Positions 1 to 9,046 of a stretch of 64,000 nucleotides of DNA are shown piece by piece. Where the stretch lies: assembly GCF_025685685.1 (NCBI RefSeq), contig NZ_JAGSYH010000007.1, positions 298,591 through 362,590 on the forward strand. The letters run 5' to 3'. Made by a program: the position numbers and the translations under genes. Numbering within the stretch: position 1 is the stretch's first letter; each line of letters opens with the position of its first letter. The notes beneath the pieces were generated by a model. The model saw nothing but the letters and a program-made list of their open reading frames with translations. It had not been told where the DNA came from and did not search any database. Origin of the DNA: Acidicapsa dinghuensis. GTDB taxonomy: Bacteria; Acidobacteriota; Terriglobia; Terriglobales; Acidobacteriaceae.

Positions 1-50
1 TTTCTAGCGGCACTGCTAAAGCCGTGCCCTGTTACAAAACTCTTGAAGCC

Positions 51-75
51 GATCCTCCGCTTTGCTCAGGATGAC
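51..75 (-). repeat. Dispersed intergenic repeat, copy 1
   Basis: Read on the minus strand this is GTCATCCTGAGCAAAGCGGA followed by GGATC. Near-identical copies lie at 22731-22762 and 33206-33231, and a degenerate one at 31194-31215, all outside genes. Here it sits just beyond the 3' end of sdhA. It may be a REP-like element or a mobile remnant; its function is unknown. Confidence 0.6.
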
Positions 76-99
76 AACAAAAAGACTACGTGCCTCCAC

Positions 100-1866
100 C
101 TAGTATTTGCGCGGGCGTGGAGGAATGTACTGCGTGTCGACGGGTTCGTATTCGAATTTGGGTCCGTCGGCGTCGGGGGCGAAGCTGGCTTTGGTCGTCT
201 TCAGGAAGTTGGCGTCGTCGCGCTCCGGGAAGTCGGGCTTGTAGTGCGCGCCGCGTGATTCGTTGCGCAAGGCCGCACCCTGGGTGACGACCCGCGAGAG
301 CTGGAGCATGTTGTAGAGCTGGCGGGTGAACGCGAAGCTGGTGTTGGCCCACTGGCTCTTGTCGCTCAGATTGATGTTGCGGTAGCGATCGAGAAGCTCG
401 ACGATCTTTTCGTCGGTCTTCTGGATGTTTTTGTTGTAGCGGATGACGGTGACGTTGGCGGTCATGGTTTCGCCGAGCTCGCGCCAGATGCGGAAAGGGT
501 TTTCAGTGCCTTTGGAGGTCAGAAGCTGGCTGTTGAGCTGCTGCTGACGGGCGAGCTCGTTGGCTGCGCCGCCATCACCTGTAACCGCGCTGACGCTCTT
601 TGCGTAGGCGAGGGCGTTGGGTCCGGCCTGGAATCCGCCGAAGATGCAGGAGACGAGCGAGTTGGCGCCGAGGCGGTTGGCGCCGTGGTACTGGTACTCG
701 GCCTCGCCGGCGGCGAAGATGCCGGGAATGTTGGTCATCTGGTTGAAGTCGACCCAAAGACCGCCCATCGTGTAGTGCATGCCGGGGAAGATCTTCATGG
801 GGACTTCGTGGGGGTCGTCGCCGACGAACTTCTCGTAGATTTCGAGGATGCCGCCGAGCTTGCGGTCAAGAGTGGCGCGGTCGATGTGGGTGAGGTCGAG
901 GTAGACCATCGGCTGGCCGTCGATGCCGAGCTGGTGCTCGTAGACAACCTTGTGGATGGCGCGGGTGGCGACGTCGCGGGGGACGAGGTTGCCGTATTTG
1001 GGGTACCACTCTTCGAGGAAGTACCAGCGGTCAGACTCGGGGATGCTGCGCGCGGCGCGCTTGTCGCCCTGTGTCTTGGGCACCCAGACGCGGCCACCCT
1101 CGCCGCGGGCTGACTCGGACATGAGCCGGAGCTTGTCTTCGCCGGGGATGGAAGTGGGGTGGACCTGGATGAATTCGCCGTTAGCGTAGTAGGCGCCCTG
1201 CTGGTAGAGAGCGGACTGGGAGGAGCCGGTGCAAACGACGGAGTTGGTGCTCTTGCCGAAGATGGCTCCGATGCCGCCGGTGGCCATGATGATGGCATCG
1301 GCTGGAAAGATGCGGAGCTCCATGGTGCGCAGGTCCATGGCGCAGATGCCGCGTGCTACTCCGTTCGAATCGATGACGGCGGAGAGGAACTCCCAGCCTT
1401 CGAACTTGCGGACTTTGCCTTCGGACTCGTAGCGACGGACCTGCTCGTCGAGCGCGTAGAGAAGCTGCTGGCCGGTGGTGGCTCCGGCGAATGCGGTGCG
1501 GTGATAGAGGGTGCCACCGAAGCGGCGGAAATCGAGGAGCCCCTCGGGGGTGCGATTGAAGGGGACGCCCATGCGATCGAGCAGGTCGATGATGGCGGGC
1601 GCGGCCTCGCACATGTTCTTGACGGGGGTCTGGTTGGCGAGGAAGTCACCGCCGTAGATGGTGTCGTCGAAGTGCTTGTCGGTGGTGTCGCCTTCGCCCT
1701 TGAGGTTTTTAGCAGCGTTGATGCCGCCCTGCGCGCAGACAGAGTGCGAGCGCTTGACGGGGACGATAGAGAAGAGGTCCACGTTGCCGCCGGCTTCGGC
1801 GATCTTGATGACGGCCGCCAGGCCTGCGAGGCCTCCGCCGACGACGATGATTTTGGGTGCTGCCAT
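100..1866 (-). CDS. sdhA: Succinate dehydrogenase flavoprotein subunit
   Basis: FAD-binding catalytic subunit of succinate:quinone oxidoreductase (complex II), which oxidises succinate to fumarate at the inner face of the membrane. An N-terminal Rossmann motif VVGGGLAGLAA binds FAD, and RSHSVCAQGGINAA carries the histidine expected to hold FAD covalently. HPTSIPGEDKL and GANRLGANSLVSCIFGG are dicarboxylate-site and C-terminal FAD motifs. From ATG 1866 the product is 588 aa, normal for the Bacillus-type (sdhCAB) enzyme. An in-frame ATG at 1905 would add 13 residues before the conserved start, and I prefer 1866. The gene follows the AhpD-like gene closely and is probably cotranscribed with sdhC. 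The iron-sulfur subunit sdhB is not visible: only about 100 bases, with an intergenic repeat, remain before the window edge. Confidence 0.95.
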   Translation of the reverse strand: MAAPKIIVVGGGLAGLAAVIKIAEAGGNVDLFSIVPVKRSHSVCAQGGINAAKNLKGEGDTTDKHFDDTIYGGDFLANQTPVKNMCEAAPAIIDLLDRMGVPFNRTPEGLLDFRRFGGTLYHRTAFAGATTGQQLLYALDEQVRRYESEGKVRKFEGWEFLSAVIDSNGVARGICAMDLRTMELRIFPADAIIMATGGIGAIFGKSTNSVVCTGSSQSALYQQGAYYANGEFIQVHPTSIPGEDKLRLMSESARGEGGRVWVPKTQGDKRAARSIPESDRWYFLEEWYPKYGNLVPRDVATRAIHKVVYEHQLGIDGQPMVYLDLTHIDRATLDRKLGGILEIYEKFVGDDPHEVPMKIFPGMHYTMGGLWVDFNQMTNIPGIFAAGEAEYQYHGANRLGANSLVSCIFGGFQAGPNALAYAKSVSAVTGDGGAANELARQQQLNSQLLTSKGTENPFRIWRELGETMTANVTVIRYNKNIQKTDEKIVELLDRYRNINLSDKSQWANTSFAFTRQLYNMLQLSRVVTQGAALRNESRGAHYKPDFPERDDANFLKTTKASFAPDADGPKFEYEPVDTQYIPPRPRKY

Positions 1867-1921
1867 AGGTTTGGCGAGTCCTTCCTTGATTTCCCAGGGC
1901 CTCATGCCAGGCCCTTAAAAC

Positions 1922-2410
1922 TTATGCGTTGGCCAGCTCTTTCTCCGGCTTAGGAATGGGCGGAGTGAATTGAAGCGGGCCAGCGATGCGGTTCCAGGTG
2001 TTGATGAGGCCGATGGCTGTGGTAAGCCAGGCCGTTTCTTCAGTGCTGAATTGCGCGGTGACGGCGGCGTAGTCTTCGTCCGAGATGTGGTTGCCGGCGA
2101 TGCTGGTGAGCTTTTCGGTCCAGGCGAGAGCGGCCTGTTCGCGTGGGGTGAAGATGCCGGCTTCGCGCCAGACGGCGAGGAGGTCAAGTTTTTCGGCTGG
2201 GACTTTGTGCTTGCGCGCCGCGTTGAGATGATACTGCGTGCAGAAGGCGCAGCCATTGATTTGCGAGGCGCGGAGCTTGACCATCTCGACGAGGCCGAGG
2301 TCGAGGCCGGAGGCGCCGATGGCCATGCTCAACTTAATAAGAGCAGCGTAGGCGTCAGGGGCGATCTCGTGAAATTCCTGCGAGCCGATGCGGGGTTTGG
2401 ATTCGGACAT
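1922..2410 (-). CDS. AhpD-like / carboxymuconolactone decarboxylase family protein
   Basis: A 162-aa all-alpha protein of the CMD/AhpD superfamily. The segment NGCAFCTQYH carries the CxxC pair plus downstream His of the alkylhydroperoxidase-D-type thiol site, so peroxidase or disulfide chemistry is more likely than muconolactone decarboxylation. The ATG is preceded by an AGGAG ribosome site. It lies between sdhC (9 bases upstream) and sdhA, which suggests cotranscription with succinate dehydrogenase and perhaps a role against peroxide made at the flavin site. That role is inference; the family assignment is firm. Confidence 0.85.
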   Translation of the reverse strand: MSESKPRIGSQEFHEIAPDAYAALIKLSMAIGASGLDLGLVEMVKLRASQINGCAFCTQYHLNAARKHKVPAEKLDLLAVWREAGIFTPREQAALAWTEKLTSIAGNHISDEDYAAVTAQFSTEETAWLTTAIGLINTWNRIAGPLQFTPPIPKPEKELANA

Positions 2411-2419
2411 AGTGGCTCC

Positions 2420-3217
2420 TTAGGCTTGGGCGGTAAACGCTGGCTTCCCTTCCCACATCTCTGCGAGATATGGGGCACCCGGAGTTGTGGTGGGTAGTAC
2501 AAGCTGACTGGACGGCGTTACGTCTTCAGGAGCAGGCGGAGCGGAGACGAAGGCGTAGATGCTGGCCAGTCCCATGCCGCAGAGGATGATGCCGATAGCG
2601 GCGCAGACATAAGCGAAGCGCTTGCGCGATTTATTGCCGGGAGTGATACCCCACTTGGCGGCAAAGAGCCAGATGCCATAGCTGAAGTGCCAGCAGATGG
2701 CGATCATGGCGATGATGTAGACGGCAAGCATCCACGGATTTGCGAGCTCATGCTGGACCTTGGCGAAGGCCATGCCGGGATGCTCCGGCAAGTCTGCACC
2801 GGTGAAGCGCTGGCGAATCACGTGCTGAATGATGTAGAGGAAAGCGATGTAGCCGGTCCAGCGCTGCACCATGTACATCCAGTTACCGGCCCACGGATAG
2901 TAGACAACGTTGCTCTTGCCGCGAACGGCGATGTAGATGCCGTAGAGCGCGTGATAGAGGAGGGGAATGAAGATGAATCCCCACTCGAGGACACGCACGA
3001 GCGGCAGGCCGTTGAGAAACTTGACCTGCGCGGCGTAAGCGGCTGGCCCTTTGAGCGCTTCAAAGTTCGACAGGATGTGCTCGATAAGGAAGGCGCCGAT
3101 CGGGATGATGCCGGTGAGCGAGTGCAGCTTGCGCCAGAAGAAGGAATGTCCCTGCCCGGCGCGAAGCGGTGCTACACCGCGACGTTCAGTACCGGCGGGT
3201 TGAGTGGCTGTGGCCAT
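2420..3217 (-). CDS. sdhC: Succinate dehydrogenase cytochrome b558 subunit
   Basis: Membrane anchor of complex II, 265 aa, of the single-polypeptide di-haem type seen in Bacillus and epsilonproteobacterial enzymes. About five hydrophobic helices are visible. Candidate haem-ligand histidines occur in WRKLHSLTG, FLIEHI, YHALYGIYI, IIQHV and WHFSYGIWLF. The protein should pass electrons from SdhA/B to menaquinone. It is the first gene of the sdhC-(AhpD-like)-sdhA run. The N-terminal 25 residues and the C-terminal stretch after the last helix are polar. ATG 3217 has a GGAG-type site upstream. Confidence 0.93.
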   Translation of the reverse strand: MATATQPAGTERRGVAPLRAGQGHSFFWRKLHSLTGIIPIGAFLIEHILSNFEALKGPAAYAAQVKFLNGLPLVRVLEWGFIFIPLLYHALYGIYIAVRGKSNVVYYPWAGNWMYMVQRWTGYIAFLYIIQHVIRQRFTGADLPEHPGMAFAKVQHELANPWMLAVYIIAMIAICWHFSYGIWLFAAKWGITPGNKSRKRFAYVCAAIGIILCGMGLASIYAFVSAPPAPEDVTPSSQLVLPTTTPGAPYLAEMWEGKPAFTAQA

Positions 3218-3535
3218 ACGGATGCAACTCCTGACAGAGATCAGAGATCAGGGGCAAAGATCGAAGAAATGGATCAACGGCCGATGATCTGTGGTCGGTT
3301 AAGCGAAATGGGACGATTCGGCGCGGATATTATGTCGAATCTATAGTGCATTATTCGTGGCCGGGTTTGGGAGCGTCAAGGAAACGGGCAGGGTGTTTGC
3401 CGCATTACGAAAAAACGGGAAGTCGAGGCGGACGGAAAATTGGGACGGCGGAATAGAAGAGGAGAGAGTGAGATCGATCGCGGGTAAAGCACGCCGCGCC
3501 ATTCTGCGATTCCGGCACCTGCAGAGGAGATGCGC
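3218..3535. other. Intergenic region upstream of sdhC
   Basis: 318 bases between the start of sdhC and the end of the methyltransferase gene, both on the minus strand. It should hold the sdh promoter. An AT-rich patch around 3328-3355 is the best place for one, but I could not find a convincing -35/-10 pair. Near 3235-3255 there is a GATCAGAGATCAG-type string like those after the M13 peptidase gene. Confidence 0.5.
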
Positions 3536-4357
3536 TCAGGCGCTTTTGATTACGCAGTACTGCCGGCTGACATATCCCGTTGCCGGAGGAAGAGCGCGAT
3601 AGACCAGGCGGCCGTTGAAGTCTTCTTCGGCGGTATTGGTGAACTGAATATCGACGATTCTGGCGGGACCGATGGCACGACGGACGAGCAGCTCAGGCAG
3701 ACAGTGCATCTGCATGTCAGGGGCGCCGCTGCCGAAGGTTTCGCGGATACGCGAGCGGAGGCGAAGGCGCTGGCGCAGGCGGAGGGAAAACGAATTGAGA
3801 TCGCGCACGCGGAAGGTGTCCTGCACGCCGAAGACAAGAATGCCGCCGGGAGCGAGGACACGCACGAACTCCCTGAGATACGCCTGCGCGTACTCAGGCA
3901 ACATGTGTTGCAGGACGATGTTGCTGTAGACAAAGGTAAAACCAGCGCTGGCAAAAGGCAGTGTCAAGCCGGAGCCTATGACATAACGGCAATTGGGATA
4001 AAGGTTGAGCGCGCGAGCTTTCTCAATCATGCGCACCGAGATATCAATACCGGTACAGGAGGCGAAGCGGCGGGCGAGAGCCTGAGTGAGGCGGCCTACA
4101 CCGCAACCGAAATCCAGTGCAGTGCCGTCGAAGGCGACGTTGCGGCCAATGCGGGCAAGGTGATCGAGGACGGTCTGAATTTCGCTTTCCCCTGTGGCGA
4201 GGAATTCACCGAGATCCCATCTGCCGCCTGCTTTGCTGGCGTCGGTGAGGATGGCCCACAAGGCATCGCGCTCGGCGAGACCTTCCCAGTCGTTCTTGAG
4301 CTTTTCAAAGCCGGCCATATCGTCGCAGATGAGTGTATGGCGCGGCGCCTGCGACAA
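3536..4357 (-). CDS. Class I SAM-dependent methyltransferase
   Basis: A 273-aa protein with a Rossmann-type methyltransferase core. Motif I is LDFGCGVGRLTQALA at about residue 90, followed by the acidic motif II in CTGIDISVRMIEKA. FVYSNIVLQHMLPEYAQ and LREFVRVLAPGGILVFGVQD are motif IV/V-like segments of the Methyltransf_11/25 type. The substrate cannot be told from sequence. The longest frame starts at TTG (4357) without a strong ribosome site, and ATG 4318 is an alternative that leaves the core intact. It is followed upstream by a MarR-GNAT gene on the same strand, but no functional link is evident. Confidence 0.85.
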   Translation of the reverse strand: MSQAPRHTLICDDMAGFEKLKNDWEGLAERDALWAILTDASKAGGRWDLGEFLATGESEIQTVLDHLARIGRNVAFDGTALDFGCGVGRLTQALARRFASCTGIDISVRMIEKARALNLYPNCRYVIGSGLTLPFASAGFTFVYSNIVLQHMLPEYAQAYLREFVRVLAPGGILVFGVQDTFRVRDLNSFSLRLRQRLRLRSRIRETFGSGAPDMQMHCLPELLVRRAIGPARIVDIQFTNTAEEDFNGRLVYRALPPATGYVSRQYCVIKSA

Positions 4358-4382
4358 ATGTCACTCGATTGTCTGATTTCAG

Positions 4383-5339
4383 TCATCTGTTTGCTGTTAA
4401 TGGAGGAGCTTGTTCGGTTTTGGCCGCATCTTTGCCGAGGAGTTTGCGCAGAAAGATGGTGGCCTGCGGATTGTCGTTATACCGGGCGCACTCGTCATAG
4501 CCGCGATTGCGATAAAGAGCGATGGCTGCTTTGAGGCCGTGATAGCTGTCGAGATAGATGGCCGTGAGCCCAAGAGAGCGAGCATGGTCTTCGAGCGCGT
4601 CCATCAGGCGGCCGGCAATGTGATGGCCGCGGGCTGCGGGTTGGACATACAGACGCTTGCACTCGCCTGCCCCTGGAATAGATGGAAGGTCGCGGAGCAC
4701 GACGCAGCCCACGGCTTTGCCGTTGAGCCAGGCGAGCCACATACCGGAGCCGGGCGCATGCAGAATGTCAGCCAGCTTTGTAGGCGTGTCACGCTGCACT
4801 ACATGGACCGCTTCGTAGTACTCGTGAATGAGGGCGAGTGCTTCGGAAGTGGGTTCAGTCAGGCGTTGAATGCGGACACCGTCTTGCTGAGAGCGGTTGA
4901 GGATGCGGTGCGCGCGGGTTAGTGCTGCCGTGAGTTCGTTGCGTTGATCGGCTGGAATGGCTGCGAGGATCTCCTGAATCTGCGTCTCGGATTGCTGATT
5001 CAGTTTGCTGACGGCTCTTTCGCCGGCCGCCGTCAGCGAGAGATGCTTTTCGCGACCGTCTTGTTTCGACGTGGTCTGGCGGATGAGGCGGCGTTTCTGG
5101 AGTGAAGCCAATGTGCGGCTGATGTAGCCTGCGTCAAGTTCGAGCGTGTTGCGTAGAACGCGTGCAGTCAGGCCTGGGCTTGCGCCGATTTCGTAGAGGG
5201 TACGGGCTTCCGTGAGAGAGAAGTCACCATCCAGATGACGCTTGCGCAGCAGGCCGAGCCGCGCTGTGTAGAAGCGATTGAAGGCGCGGATGGCGGCGAT
5301 CTCGGTGGAAGCGGAAGATTGCGCCGCGGCTATAGTCAT
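4383..5339 (-). CDS. MarR-family regulator fused to GNAT acetyltransferase
   Basis: A 318-aa two-domain protein. Residues about 1-150 form a MarR winged helix: a recognition segment LDAGYISRTLASLQKRRLIRQ followed by the wing SKQDGREKHLSLTAAGE. Residues about 165-318 form a GNAT acetyltransferase with the acetyl-CoA signature VQPAARGHHIAGRLMDALEDHA and the typical end LYRNRGYDECARYNDNP. This arrangement is a known family (bifunctional HTH/GNAT proteins) whose acetylated substrate is mostly unknown; autoacetylation or effector sensing is possible. I chose ATG 5339; the reading frame continues 21 codons upstream without conserved sequence. Confidence 0.88.
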   Translation of the reverse strand: MTIAAAQSSASTEIAAIRAFNRFYTARLGLLRKRHLDGDFSLTEARTLYEIGASPGLTARVLRNTLELDAGYISRTLASLQKRRLIRQTTSKQDGREKHLSLTAAGERAVSKLNQQSETQIQEILAAIPADQRNELTAALTRAHRILNRSQQDGVRIQRLTEPTSEALALIHEYYEAVHVVQRDTPTKLADILHAPGSGMWLAWLNGKAVGCVVLRDLPSIPGAGECKRLYVQPAARGHHIAGRLMDALEDHARSLGLTAIYLDSYHGLKAAIALYRNRGYDECARYNDNPQATIFLRKLLGKDAAKTEQAPPLTANR

Positions 5340-5413
5340 GAATATGAAGCTAGAACGGATAGTTGCTTTTGGCAAGTATATTAGTTTGTCAGCATCAGGC
5401 AAGCTGCTGCCTT

Positions 5414-5692
5414 TTAGTCGACAACAATGGTTTTATTATCAAAACCTAATGCGGAACGAATGTTATCAATAATCTGGGCTTTGATGGCGGGACTTATTGG
5501 GTCTTCTTGGTTAGGTGGATCCCAATTCTTAATCGAATGTGAAAAGAGTTGAATCTCGTTTCCTGAAAGTAACTCCGAATCAACAAACATTGAGCGAACT
5601 CCCTCGGTATATGTCATTCCAGTCAACCCCAAGATTTCTACCGAAAAGCCGGTGTCGCTTTCAATTTTGTTTACTCCTGAACGAATAAACAT
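5414..5692 (-). CDS. Small orphan protein, possibly an immunity-type (Imm74-like) protein
   Basis: A 92-aa acidic, soluble protein with no signal peptide. Base composition is clearly poorer in GC than the flanking genes, which suggests recent acquisition. Conserved-looking features are a central GMTYTEGVRSMFVDSELLSG strand-rich part, then a Ser-Ile-x-x-Trp-x-x-Pro segment and a helix ending in Asn-Ile-Arg-Ser-Ala-Leu. From memory this pattern resembles polymorphic-toxin immunity family Imm74; I hold that only tentatively. No toxin gene is adjacent, so it would be an orphan immunity gene. The ATG follows a GAGAGAGG stretch that can serve as ribosome site. Confidence 0.55.
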   Translation of the reverse strand: MFIRSGVNKIESDTGFSVEILGLTGMTYTEGVRSMFVDSELLSGNEIQLFSHSIKNWDPPNQEDPISPAIKAQIIDNIRSALGFDNKTIVVD

Positions 5693-5796
5693 ACCTCTCT
5701 CCCCGACAATGACAGCGTAGCCGTCAGGAAAATTTGAAACTTACAAGTACAGAATCGCTTCCTCTGTTAAGGGATTGCAGTTTTGCACTTCATCGC

Positions 5797-6420
5797 TCAT
5801 ACCGCCAACCGCGAAAGCAAATCCGCAAATGCCAACCCCCGATGACTCAAACCAAACTTCACGCTGATATCCAGATCAGCCATGGTCTGATCCAGGTTAG
5901 GCAGATAGAAGATGGGGTCATACCCGAACCCACCCGTCCCGTGCGGAGCTTCAAGGATCACGCCCTCGACCGTGCCTTCCGAGGTGAGCAGAATCTCCCC
6001 ATCACGGGCCGCTGCCAGCACACAGCGATAGCGGGCCATACGCTCCGCGGCAGGGATGCCGTCTAGCTTCTGCAACAGCACGATGTTGTTCCAGACGTCG
6101 GTGTTGTCGTTGGCGTCGGGCGAGTCGGTCAGGCCTGCGTCAGCGGCAAATCGAGCTGAGCGGACTCCCGGCGCGCCGCCGAGAGCATCGACTTCGAGAC
6201 CCGAGTCGTCGGCGAGGACAATCTGGTTGGGAGCGAATCCGCTGTAGTAGATGGCCTTGGTGACGGCGTTCTCTTCAAAGGTGGTTCCGTCTTCCTCGGG
6301 CGCCGGGATCGTGGCAAGGCCCGGAACCGGGTCGATGTCGATCTGGTACTCCTCGGCGGCCTCGCGAAAGTCGGCGAGCTTGCCGGAGTTAGTGGTGGCG
6401 ACGAAGAGGCGGAGGGCCAT
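5797..6420 (-). CDS. rdgB: XTP/dITP diphosphatase (RdgB/HAM1 family)
   Basis: House-cleaning nucleotide pyrophosphatase that hydrolyses dITP, XTP and related non-canonical purine nucleotides to monophosphates, keeping them out of DNA and RNA. The product is 207 aa from ATG 6420. The N-terminal substrate motif is LFVATTNSGKLADF, the metal/catalytic segment is VLADDSGLEVDALGGAPGV, and the base-recognition loop is GFGYDPIFYLP followed by LSHRGLA. Length and motif order match the family. A further 8 codons upstream are open but not conserved. The gene is divergent from the M13 peptidase gene with about 160 bases between them. Confidence 0.95.
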   Translation of the reverse strand: MALRLFVATTNSGKLADFREAAEEYQIDIDPVPGLATIPAPEEDGTTFEENAVTKAIYYSGFAPNQIVLADDSGLEVDALGGAPGVRSARFAADAGLTDSPDANDNTDVWNNIVLLQKLDGIPAAERMARYRCVLAAARDGEILLTSEGTVEGVILEAPHGTGGFGYDPIFYLPNLDQTMADLDISVKFGLSHRGLAFADLLSRLAV

Positions 6421-6581
6421 GGGGTGAGTGTACTCGATGGGCAACCTGTTGAAACTTGGCGGCGAACCTCTAATTCTTCTCGCCGCCGTGATACTTTGTC
6501 ACTCAGCAGTTTCTGCCCGGCCAACTGCATATTGAGCGGACCGTCCCATCTCGTCCGGACGCGCGTCCTCGAGGATTTCAG

Positions 6582-8732
6582 ATGAAAATCAGATCTTCCC
6601 GTTCAGGGATTCTTGCCATTGCCGCTATCTCTCTCGGCTGTGCGCCCTTCGCGCTTGCGCAGTCGGACTCGGCTCTGCCCACGGCTTCGTTTACCGCAAG
6701 CCTCACCGGCCCCAGTCTCTTTGCTTCCGATGACGCCGCGCCTGCGCCGCCCAAATCGGTGGGCAGCCTCGATCTCTCGGCCATCGATAAGACCGCCGAT
6801 CCCTGCCAGGACTTTTACCAGTACGCTTGCGGTAACTGGGTCAAGGACAACCCGGTGCCCGCCGACCAGGTCCGCTGGGCGCGCTCTTTTTCTCTGCTCG
6901 GCGAGCGCAACCGTTACCTGCTGTGGCAGGAACTGGACGCCGCGGCAAAGAATCCGAAGACGCCTCTGCAGCAGAAATATGGCAGCTTCTTCGCCGCCTG
7001 CATGGACACGGCGCTGATTGATAAAAAGGGCCTCACGCCGCTCGAACCGGCGCTGAAGCAGATTGCCGCGTTCAACGACCCTAAACAACTCGCCACGCTC
7101 GTGGGATCGCTGCAGAAGGTGGGTGACGCCGCGCCGCTCATCGCCTTTACCGTGAGCCAGGACGAAAAAGACTCCAGCAAGCAGATTGCTGAGACACGGC
7201 AGAGCGGTCTCTCGCTCCCCGACCGGGAATACTACCTCTCCGACGCTAAGCGCTTCGCCACCATCCGCGATCAATACAAAGATCACGTGACGAAGATGTT
7301 CACTCTCGCCGGCGATAGCCCCGATCAGGCCGCGAAGGAGGCCGATGACGTCCTCCGTATCGAGACCGCGCTCGCCAAAGCCTCCACCAGCCGCACAGCG
7401 CTGCGCGAACCGGAGAACCGCTATCACATCTATGCTGTCGCCGACCTCGAAAAGCTGACCCCCGACTTCGCATGGCCCGTCTACTGGCGCGACATCGGCA
7501 TCGGCCATTTCGACACGCTCAACGTGGCGACGCCGGATTTCTTCAAGGAACTCGACACCCTGATCAACAGCGAACAGGCCAGCGCCTGGCAATCTTACCT
7601 TCGCTGGCATGTGATTCACGGAGCTGTCGCGGAATTGCCGCAGAAGTTCTACGACGAAAACTTCGCATTCTTCGGCAAAGTGCTCAGCGGCCAGAAAGAG
7701 CAGACCCCGCGCTGGCGTCAATGCACCGCCATGACCGACCAGGCGCTGGGCGAAGCTGTCGGGCAGGACTGGGTGAAGCAGCACTTCCCTCCCGAAGCTA
7801 AAGCCAGCATGGATAAGCTGGTCGCAGCGCTCGAAAAGTCCCTCGGCGACGATATCCGCACCCTGCCGTGGATGAGTGACGCGACCAAACAGGCCGCCGA
7901 AGCCAAGCTCGCCGACATCCGCAACAAAATCGGCTATCCCGAGCACTGGCGCAACTACTCCGCCCTCACTGTCAGCAGCACCGATGCCCTGGGCAACGCC
8001 CGCCGCGCCGCCATCTTCCAGCGCGACTGGCGTCTCTCCAAACTTGGCAAACCGGTCGACGAAAAGGAGTGGGGCATGACGCCGCCGACCGTCAACGCCT
8101 ACTACAACCCCTCCATGAACGACATCAACTTCCCCGCCGGCATTCTGCAGCCGCCCTTCTTCGACTTCAAGGCCGACCCAGCCGTGAACTTCGGCGGCAT
8201 CGGCGTTGTCATCGGTCACGAAATGACGCACGGCTTCGACGATGAAGGCAGCAAATATGATGGCAAAGGCAATCTGCGCGAATGGCAGACAGCCGAGGAC
8301 CGGAAGAAGTTCACCGAGCGCACCGATTGCGAAGTGAATGAATACAACGGCTTCGAAGCATCGCCCGCGCACGACGGCCTGCCCGCGCAGAACCTCAACG
8401 GCAAGCTCACTCTTGGCGAAAACACAGCCGATAACGGCGGCCTGCGCATCGCCTACCTCGCGCTGCTCGACACTTTGGCCGAAGAGCACAAGACGATCGA
8501 CGACAAAATCGACGGATATACCGAGGCGCAGCGCTACTTCCTCAGCTTTGCTCAGGTCTGGTGCCAGAATCAGACCGATCCCTCGGCCCGGCAGTCGGCT
8601 CTCACCGATCCGCATTCCCCCGGCCGCTGGCGCGCTAATGGCTCAGTGCAGAACTTTGATGAGTTCGGCAAAGCCTTCAACTGCAAAAAGGGTGATCCCA
8701 TGTATCCCGAACACTCCTGCCGCGTCTGGTAG
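6582..8732 (+). CDS. M13 family zinc metallopeptidase (neprilysin/PepO-like)
   Basis: A 716-aa exported endopeptidase. The N-terminus has a basic stretch and a hydrophobic helix ending in FALAQS, a type I signal peptide. Mature sequence starts with the M13 signature DPCQDFYQYACGNWVKDNPV. Zinc is bound by HExxH in VIGHEMTHGFDDEG (about residue 545) and by the downstream Glu of GENTADNGGLRIAY; NAYYNPSMNDINFPAGILQP is the substrate-binding NAYY element. The C-terminus, CxxGDPMYPEHSCRVW, is the canonical family ending. All catalytic residues are present and length is typical. It is expected to act on peptides in the periplasm or outside. GAGGA upstream of ATG 6582 supports the start. Confidence 0.95.
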   Translation: MKIRSSRSGILAIAAISLGCAPFALAQSDSALPTASFTASLTGPSLFASDDAAPAPPKSVGSLDLSAIDKTADPCQDFYQYACGNWVKDNPVPADQVRWARSFSLLGERNRYLLWQELDAAAKNPKTPLQQKYGSFFAACMDTALIDKKGLTPLEPALKQIAAFNDPKQLATLVGSLQKVGDAAPLIAFTVSQDEKDSSKQIAETRQSGLSLPDREYYLSDAKRFATIRDQYKDHVTKMFTLAGDSPDQAAKEADDVLRIETALAKASTSRTALREPENRYHIYAVADLEKLTPDFAWPVYWRDIGIGHFDTLNVATPDFFKELDTLINSEQASAWQSYLRWHVIHGAVAELPQKFYDENFAFFGKVLSGQKEQTPRWRQCTAMTDQALGEAVGQDWVKQHFPPEAKASMDKLVAALEKSLGDDIRTLPWMSDATKQAAEAKLADIRNKIGYPEHWRNYSALTVSSTDALGNARRAAIFQRDWRLSKLGKPVDEKEWGMTPPTVNAYYNPSMNDINFPAGILQPPFFDFKADPAVNFGGIGVVIGHEMTHGFDDEGSKYDGKGNLREWQTAEDRKKFTERTDCEVNEYNGFEASPAHDGLPAQNLNGKLTLGENTADNGGLRIAYLALLDTLAEEHKTIDDKIDGYTEAQRYFLSFAQVWCQNQTDPSARQSALTDPHSPGRWRANGSVQNFDEFGKAFNCKKGDPMYPEHSCRVW

Positions 8733-9046
8733 CGAAATGGAGACCAGGTTTCAAAGCTCAGAGATCAGGTTTCACGATCAGAATGTGCCAGCCGCATGTC
8801 ACGCTCTTCTGATCTCTGAAACCTGATCTCCGATCTCTGTCATCCCACTAACCACCTCACTCCTGCTGCGTCCAAAGCACAGTAATCTCCTGGGGTGACT
8901 AAATGCCAAACTTCTGCACAGATGCGGAAACTAGGCATAACGCCGCCCTACCTTCTACAATGCAGCGAGGGACCCAACCCCACCCAGCTCAGCTGCGGAA
9001 CACGAGACCCTGCCGGCCCAGGGCTGGACCAGGACGAAGGAATCGC
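8733..9046. other. Intergenic region with inverted repeat after the M13 gene
   Basis: 314 bases without a convincing gene. Arms at 8758-8774 and 8817-8830 are inverted copies (14 bases pair exactly: TGAAACCTGATCTC), with further partial GATCTCTGA copies near 8805-8838. They could fold into a long imperfect hairpin, possibly ending transcription of the peptidase gene, though no T-run follows. Beyond 8840 the region must hold the promoter of the next lipoprotein gene. A TACAAT hexamer at 8956-8961 is a weak -10 candidate without a good -35. Confidence 0.5.

Noticed and set aside
6603..8615. A 670-codon open frame on the minus strand through the M13 peptidase gene
   Set aside because: It is antisense to a gene with complete catalytic motifs and has no recognisable domain; it results from the codon bias of the true gene.
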